DNA of 64,000 nt, from NCBI RefSeq assembly GCF_900105185.1, contig NZ_FNTJ01000001.1, positions 2,252,501 through 2,316,500 of the forward strand, in the 5' to 3' direction. Within the stretch, counting starts at the first letter, position 1. Every line of letters begins with the position of its first letter. Source of the DNA: Pseudomonas saponiphila. Its GTDB lineage: Bacteria > Pseudomonadota > Gammaproteobacteria > Pseudomonadales > Pseudomonadaceae. This document shows positions 60,563-64,000 of the stretch, piece by piece. The position numbers and the translations under genes are program-made. Under the pieces are notes generated by a model. That model ran no database searches, had not been told where the DNA came from, and worked only from the letters and a program-made list of their open reading frames with translations.

Positions 60563-62886
60563 AGGGGCTCCGCTAGACAGGCATCGAGGTGGGCGAGGAA
60601 CACCGGGATGTGGATCGGTTTGCTCAGGATCGCCGTGGCCCCGGCCTCGCGCAGGGCGCGCTGGGTCGGTTCGCTGGCATCGGCGGTGATCATCAGGATC
60701 GGCGTGCTGGCGGTGCTGCTGGAGGCTCGTAGCCGTTGCAGCACTTCCAGGCCTTGCAGGTCCGGCAGGTGGACGTCCAGCAGGATCATCTGCGGCGCGT
60801 GCTGGCGCGCCAGGTCCAGGCCCATCTGGCCTTGCATGCTCGACAGCAACTGAATGCCCGGGCGTCGTTGCAGCAGGGTTTCGATCAGCGCCAGGCTTTG
60901 CAGGTTGTCCTCGATGCACAGCACCTTGCCCTGGTAACGGCTGGCGGCCGGCACTGCGGCAGGTGCTAGTGCCGGGGCCGTGCAGGCGGCGACTGCAGGT
61001 GCGTCGGGCAGGCTCACGTAAGGCAATTCCAGGGTGAAGCGGCTGCCGCTGCCGGGCGTGCTGTGCACGCTCAGGCTGCCCTCCATCATTTCCAGCAGGC
61101 TCTTGCTCAGGGCCAGCCCCAGGCCGGTGCCTTCGACCCTGGGGTCGGCGTCCAGGCGTTCGAACGGTTTGAACAGCAACTCCAGGCGATGGGCTGCGAT
61201 CCCGGCGCCGGTGTCGATCACGCTCAGGCGCAGGCGCGACTGCTCGATTGTCACTTCAATGCTGACCTGGCCACCCGCACGGTTGTACTTGATGGCATTG
61301 GACAGCAGGTTCAGCAGGACCTGGATCAGGCGTTGGCGATCGGCAATCACCCCGCTGTCGGCGGGCAGTTCCGGCAAGGCGCTGAGCTGGATGCCGGCGT
61401 CGGTGGCCATCGGCGACACCAGGGTCAGGGCCTCATGCAGCACCGCTGCCAGGGGCATGGGTTCGACGTTCAGCGGCAGGCGCCCGGCTTCGATGCGGGC
61501 AATGTCCAGCACCTCGTTGATCAGCCCCAGCAGGTGCTGGCCGGCCCGCAGGATATGCCCCACCTGGGGCCGCTGGCCGGCGCTGGAGTCCATGTCCAGC
61601 AGTTGGGCGAAGCCGAGGATGGCATTGAGCGGGGTGCGCAGTTCGTGGCTCATGCGCGAGAGGAATTCGCTCTTGGCACGGCTGGCGCTTTCGGCTTCTT
61701 CGCGGGCGGTGCCCAGGGCGATTTCCGCGGCGCGGCGGTCGGTGATGTCCCGGGTGATCTTGGAAAACCCCCGCAGGGCGCCGCTGGCATCGTATTGCGC
61801 GGTGATCACCACGCTGGCCCAGAAGCGGCTGCCGTCCTTGCGGCAGCGCCAGCCTTCTTCCATGTAGTGGCCGTTGGCGGTGGCTTCGCGCAGGGCCATG
61901 TCCGGGTGCTGCGGGCATTCTTCCGGCAGGTAGAACAGGGAGAAGTGACGGCCGATGATTTCCTGGTCGCGGTAGCCCTTGATCCGTTCGGCGCCGAAGT
62001 TCCAGGTGGTGACCATGCCGGCGGTGTCCAGGGCGAAGATCCCGTAGTCCTTGACCCCTTCGATGATCAGGCGCAGGCGTTCCTCGTTGTCGCGCAGGGC
62101 GCGCTCGCGTTCGGCCAGCAGTTGCCCGGCCTCCACCAGGCGCGTGCCCAGCTGGCCGATCTCGTCCAGCTCCGGGGCTTGCGGCAGCAGGGGTTGGCCC
62201 AGGGCCAGGCGCTGGGCGTTGCCCTGGACCTGCTGCACCCGGGTGACGATGCCGCGCGACAGCAACAGTACCGCGACGATGGCGCCGAACAGCCCGCAAC
62301 CGGCGGCCAGCAGGGTGGCGAACAGCAGGCGCATGCGGGTCGCCGCCGCGGCCGCGGTGCGCTCGGCCAGCAGCGCGTCCTCGTGGATGCGCATGGCGCT
62401 GATCTGCTCACGCAGCACGTCCAGCACCTGTTTGTTGTCGATGAGGATCGCGGTCACGGTGGCGCTGTCGTCGCGGCTGCCGTTGCGCAGGGCCACCAGG
62501 CCTTCGAGCTTGGTCTGGATCAGCGGGGTGATGCTGTGCAGGTACTCACGCATGCGTGCGTCGCGCACATTGTGGTCCAGGCGTTGCAGGGCCGCTTCGA
62601 TCTGCGGGCGGGCCTGGAGGTAGGTGGGAAGGAAATCCTCGCTGCGGGTCAGCAGGTAACCGCGCACGCTGGCCGCGGCCTCGGCCAGCAGGGTGTGCAC
62701 GGTCTGGATATCGCCCTGCACCAGCAGCACCCGGCGCACGTCCTCTTCGGCGCGGGCGGTCTGGCGTTCGGCGCTGTAGATCAGCACCAGGGACAGCAGC
62801 AGGATCACCAGGGGCAGGGAGATTACCACCAGCGCCTTGCCGCGCAGCGGCAGGTCGGCCCAGCGTCGGGCGCTGCGCAGGTTCAT
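60559..62886 (-). CDS. Hybrid sensor histidine kinase (CHASE3-HAMP-PAS-HisKA-HATPase-REC)
   Basis: A 775-residue membrane kinase: helix 1 near residues 19-41, a periplasmic helical CHASE3-type sensor (~45-185), helix 2 near 188-212, HAMP, PAS (LIIEGVKDYGIFALDTAG onward), HisKA with SRMSHELRTPLNAILGF, HATPase (NLLSNAIKYN, GTGLGLALSKS), and a C-terminal receiver with ILLDVHLPDLQG. The ATG at 62886 overlaps the NarL-type regulator's TGA, so I prefer it to GTG 62892. Signal unknown. Confidence 0.93.
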   Translation of the reverse strand: MNLRSARRWADLPLRGKALVVISLPLVILLLSLVLIYSAERQTARAEEDVRRVLLVQGDIQTVHTLLAEAAASVRGYLLTRSEDFLPTYLQARPQIEAALQRLDHNVRDARMREYLHSITPLIQTKLEGLVALRNGSRDDSATVTAILIDNKQVLDVLREQISAMRIHEDALLAERTAAAAATRMRLLFATLLAAGCGLFGAIVAVLLLSRGIVTRVQQVQGNAQRLALGQPLLPQAPELDEIGQLGTRLVEAGQLLAERERALRDNEERLRLIIEGVKDYGIFALDTAGMVTTWNFGAERIKGYRDQEIIGRHFSLFYLPEECPQHPDMALREATANGHYMEEGWRCRKDGSRFWASVVITAQYDASGALRGFSKITRDITDRRAAEIALGTAREEAESASRAKSEFLSRMSHELRTPLNAILGFAQLLDMDSSAGQRPQVGHILRAGQHLLGLINEVLDIARIEAGRLPLNVEPMPLAAVLHEALTLVSPMATDAGIQLSALPELPADSGVIADRQRLIQVLLNLLSNAIKYNRAGGQVSIEVTIEQSRLRLSVIDTGAGIAAHRLELLFKPFERLDADPRVEGTGLGLALSKSLLEMMEGSLSVHSTPGSGSRFTLELPYVSLPDAPAVAACTAPALAPAAVPAASRYQGKVLCIEDNLQSLALIETLLQRRPGIQLLSSMQGQMGLDLARQHAPQMILLDVHLPDLQGLEVLQRLRASSSTASTPILMITADASEPTQRALREAGATAILSKPIHIPVFLAHLDACLAEPL

Positions 62887-63551
62887 GGCCACTGCCCGTT
62901 GGGCTGGGCCACCAGCCCCAGGGCGATGCCGCGCACCGCCGCCTGGGTGCGGTCGGAGGCGCCGAGTTTGCCGATCACCCGCTCGACATGGGCCTTGGCG
63001 GTGCCGGTGGTGATGCCGAGCTTTTCGCCGATCTCGCGGTTGCTGAAGCCGCCGGCCACCAGCCCCAGCACCTGACGCTCGCGGGCGGTCAGGGCCTGGG
63101 CCTGGGGCAGCTGGCCGCTGCCGCGTTCGGTCATGCGTCGCAGCAGGCGCGCACTGACCGCGCTATTGAGGGCTTCCTCGCCCTGGGCCACCCGTTGCAG
63201 GGCGCCGATCACTTCGTCGCGGCTGGCGTCTTTCAACAGGTAGCCCACGGCGCCGGCGGTCATGGCCGCTTCCAGGTGGTCGGGGCTGTCGTCCATGGTG
63301 AAGATCACCACCTTGACCTCGGGCTGGCGCTGCTGCAGAAGGCGCGCGGCCCCCAGGCCGTTGAGCCGGGGCATGCGGATGTCGAGGATGGCGATGTCCG
63401 GGCGCAGTTGCTCGCACAGCACCAGGGCCTCTTCACCATCCTTGGCCTGGCCCACCACCTCGAATTCGGGGTTGCCCGCCAGCAGGGCAACGAAACCGGT
63501 GCGGGTCACTTCATGATCGTCCGCCAGGACCAGGCGTATCAGGCTACTCAT
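62883..63551 (-). CDS. NarL/FixJ-type response regulator
   Basis: A 222-residue regulator: receiver with Asp11/Asp12 and phospho-acceptor Asp57 (IAILDIRMPRLNG), then a LuxR-type HTH (LTARERQVLGLVAGGFSNRE, then IGEKLGITTGTAKAHVERVI). It overlaps both neighbours by ATGA. It is the only DNA-binding output in this operon. Target genes cannot be inferred. Confidence 0.93.
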   Translation of the reverse strand: MSSLIRLVLADDHEVTRTGFVALLAGNPEFEVVGQAKDGEEALVLCEQLRPDIAILDIRMPRLNGLGAARLLQQRQPEVKVVIFTMDDSPDHLEAAMTAGAVGYLLKDASRDEVIGALQRVAQGEEALNSAVSARLLRRMTERGSGQLPQAQALTARERQVLGLVAGGFSNREIGEKLGITTGTAKAHVERVIGKLGASDRTQAAVRGIALGLVAQPNGQWP

Positions 63552-64000
63552 GGCGTTTGCTCCAAGGGTTGCACGGGCACGCTGGCGAGCAGGCGGGTGC
63601 CGCTGCCGGAACGGCTCTCGCAGCTGAAGTGGCCGCCCAGCAGATGAGCACGCTCGTGCATGGCGACCTGACCCAGTTGATCGGCCAGCGGGGCCGGCGA
63701 GCTGATGAAACCGCAACCGTCGTCGCTGACCCCGAGCAGCGCCTGGCCGCCTTCCAGGGCCAGGCTCAGGTGCACCTGGGAGGCCCGGGCGTGCTTGAGG
63801 ATGTTGTTGATGGCTTCCTGGGCGATGCGGAACAGGGCGATTTCCACGGCATCGGGCAGGCGCTCTGGCGCGCGCTGCCCCCAGTACACCAGCAGGCCGG
63901 CGTCGCGCAGGCGGTCGGCTTCGCGGTCAATGGCCCGCAGCAGGCCGAAGTCGTCGAGCACATGGGGGCGCAAGCCGCCGATCAATTGCCGGCCTTCACC
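63548..64000 (-). CDS. NarX/DegS-type sensor histidine kinase, cut by window edge
   Basis: The C-terminal ~150 residues of a HisKA_3-type kinase; the frame is still open at base 64000. It shows GGLRPHVLDDFGLLRAID, the HATPase box RIAQEAINNILKHARASQ (N box), and DDGCGFIS then GSGTRLLASVPV. This kinase class pairs with NarL-type regulators, as encoded next to it with an ATGA overlap. Sensor domain lies outside the window. Confidence 0.92.
   Translation of the reverse strand, partial: GEGRQLIGGLRPHVLDDFGLLRAIDREADRLRDAGLLVYWGQRAPERLPDAVEIALFRIAQEAINNILKHARASQVHLSLALEGGQALLGVSDDGCGFISSPAPLADQLGQVAMHERAHLLGGHFSCESRSGSGTRLLASVPVQPLEQTP

Noticed and set aside
61063..63075. 670-codon open frame opposite the hybrid kinase
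   Set aside because: Shadow of HisKA/HATPase/PAS coding sequence on the minus strand.

Overview
The window is a gene-dense chromosomal segment (about 64 kb, GC-rich with one poorer patch near 42.5-45.3 kb) from a Pseudomonas of the fluorescens group, most like the P. protegens / P. chlororaphis branch. The evidence is the gene order purB-hflD-mnmA-nudJ-idh-icd-cspD-clpS-clpA-infA-bpt-aat-trxB-ftsK-lolA-rarA-crcB-serS-cysG-tusDCBE, which is a known Pseudomonas core order, and the many REP doublets of the type GTAGGAGC(T/C)GGCTTGCCGGCGAA. The species-level guess is inference.

Layout. 1-25.1 kb is conserved housekeeping: purine synthesis and tRNA 2-thiolation (purB, hflD, mnmA, nudJ), two unrelated isocitrate dehydrogenases transcribed divergently (idh, icd), a compact N-degron/Clp block (cspD, clpS, clpA, infA, bpt, aat), trxB, then a plus-strand run (ftsK, lolA, rarA, crcB, serS, cysG), and a minus-strand tusD-tusC-tusB-tusE-ybiB operon that supplies sulfur for the MnmA reaction encoded earlier. 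25.3-27.7 kb holds accessory single genes. 27.7-36.4 kb is a complete benzoate-to-beta-ketoadipate-branch module: catR/catBCA and benR/benABCD. Both control sites are readable: an ATAC-N7-GTAT operator between catR and catB, and two TGCA-N6-GGNTA repeats placed exactly upstream of a -35/-10 pair before benA.

36.4-40.9 kb is the most interesting accessory cluster: a MocR-type (GntR-aminotransferase) regulator divergent from a clavaminate-synthase-like 2-oxoglutarate/Fe(II) oxygenase, a TauE/SafE-type exporter and a YdfG-like 3-hydroxy acid dehydrogenase. I propose an oxidative amino-acid (possibly sulfonated amino-acid) pathway. 41-49.2 kb is variable: a broken sulfatase, a DUF4238 gene, an HNH endonuclease, a small gene with a strongly structured leader, two tandem-paralogous secreted proteins, a DUF4265 protein and a HigBA/RelE-like toxin-antitoxin pair whose toxin start is odd.

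49.2-59.9 kb holds a TonB-dependent receptor, an Arc-like repressor, sad plus its LysR regulator, transporters, a CAAX-type membrane protease, a possible PD-(D/E)XK protein, a leucine-rich-repeat-like protein and an AraC regulator. 60.1-64.0 kb is a four-gene minus-strand signalling operon (histidine kinase, NarL-type regulator, hybrid kinase, lone receiver), every junction being an ATGA overlap; the first kinase runs off the window. No rRNA, tRNA, CRISPR array, prophage or intact insertion sequence was recognised by eye.
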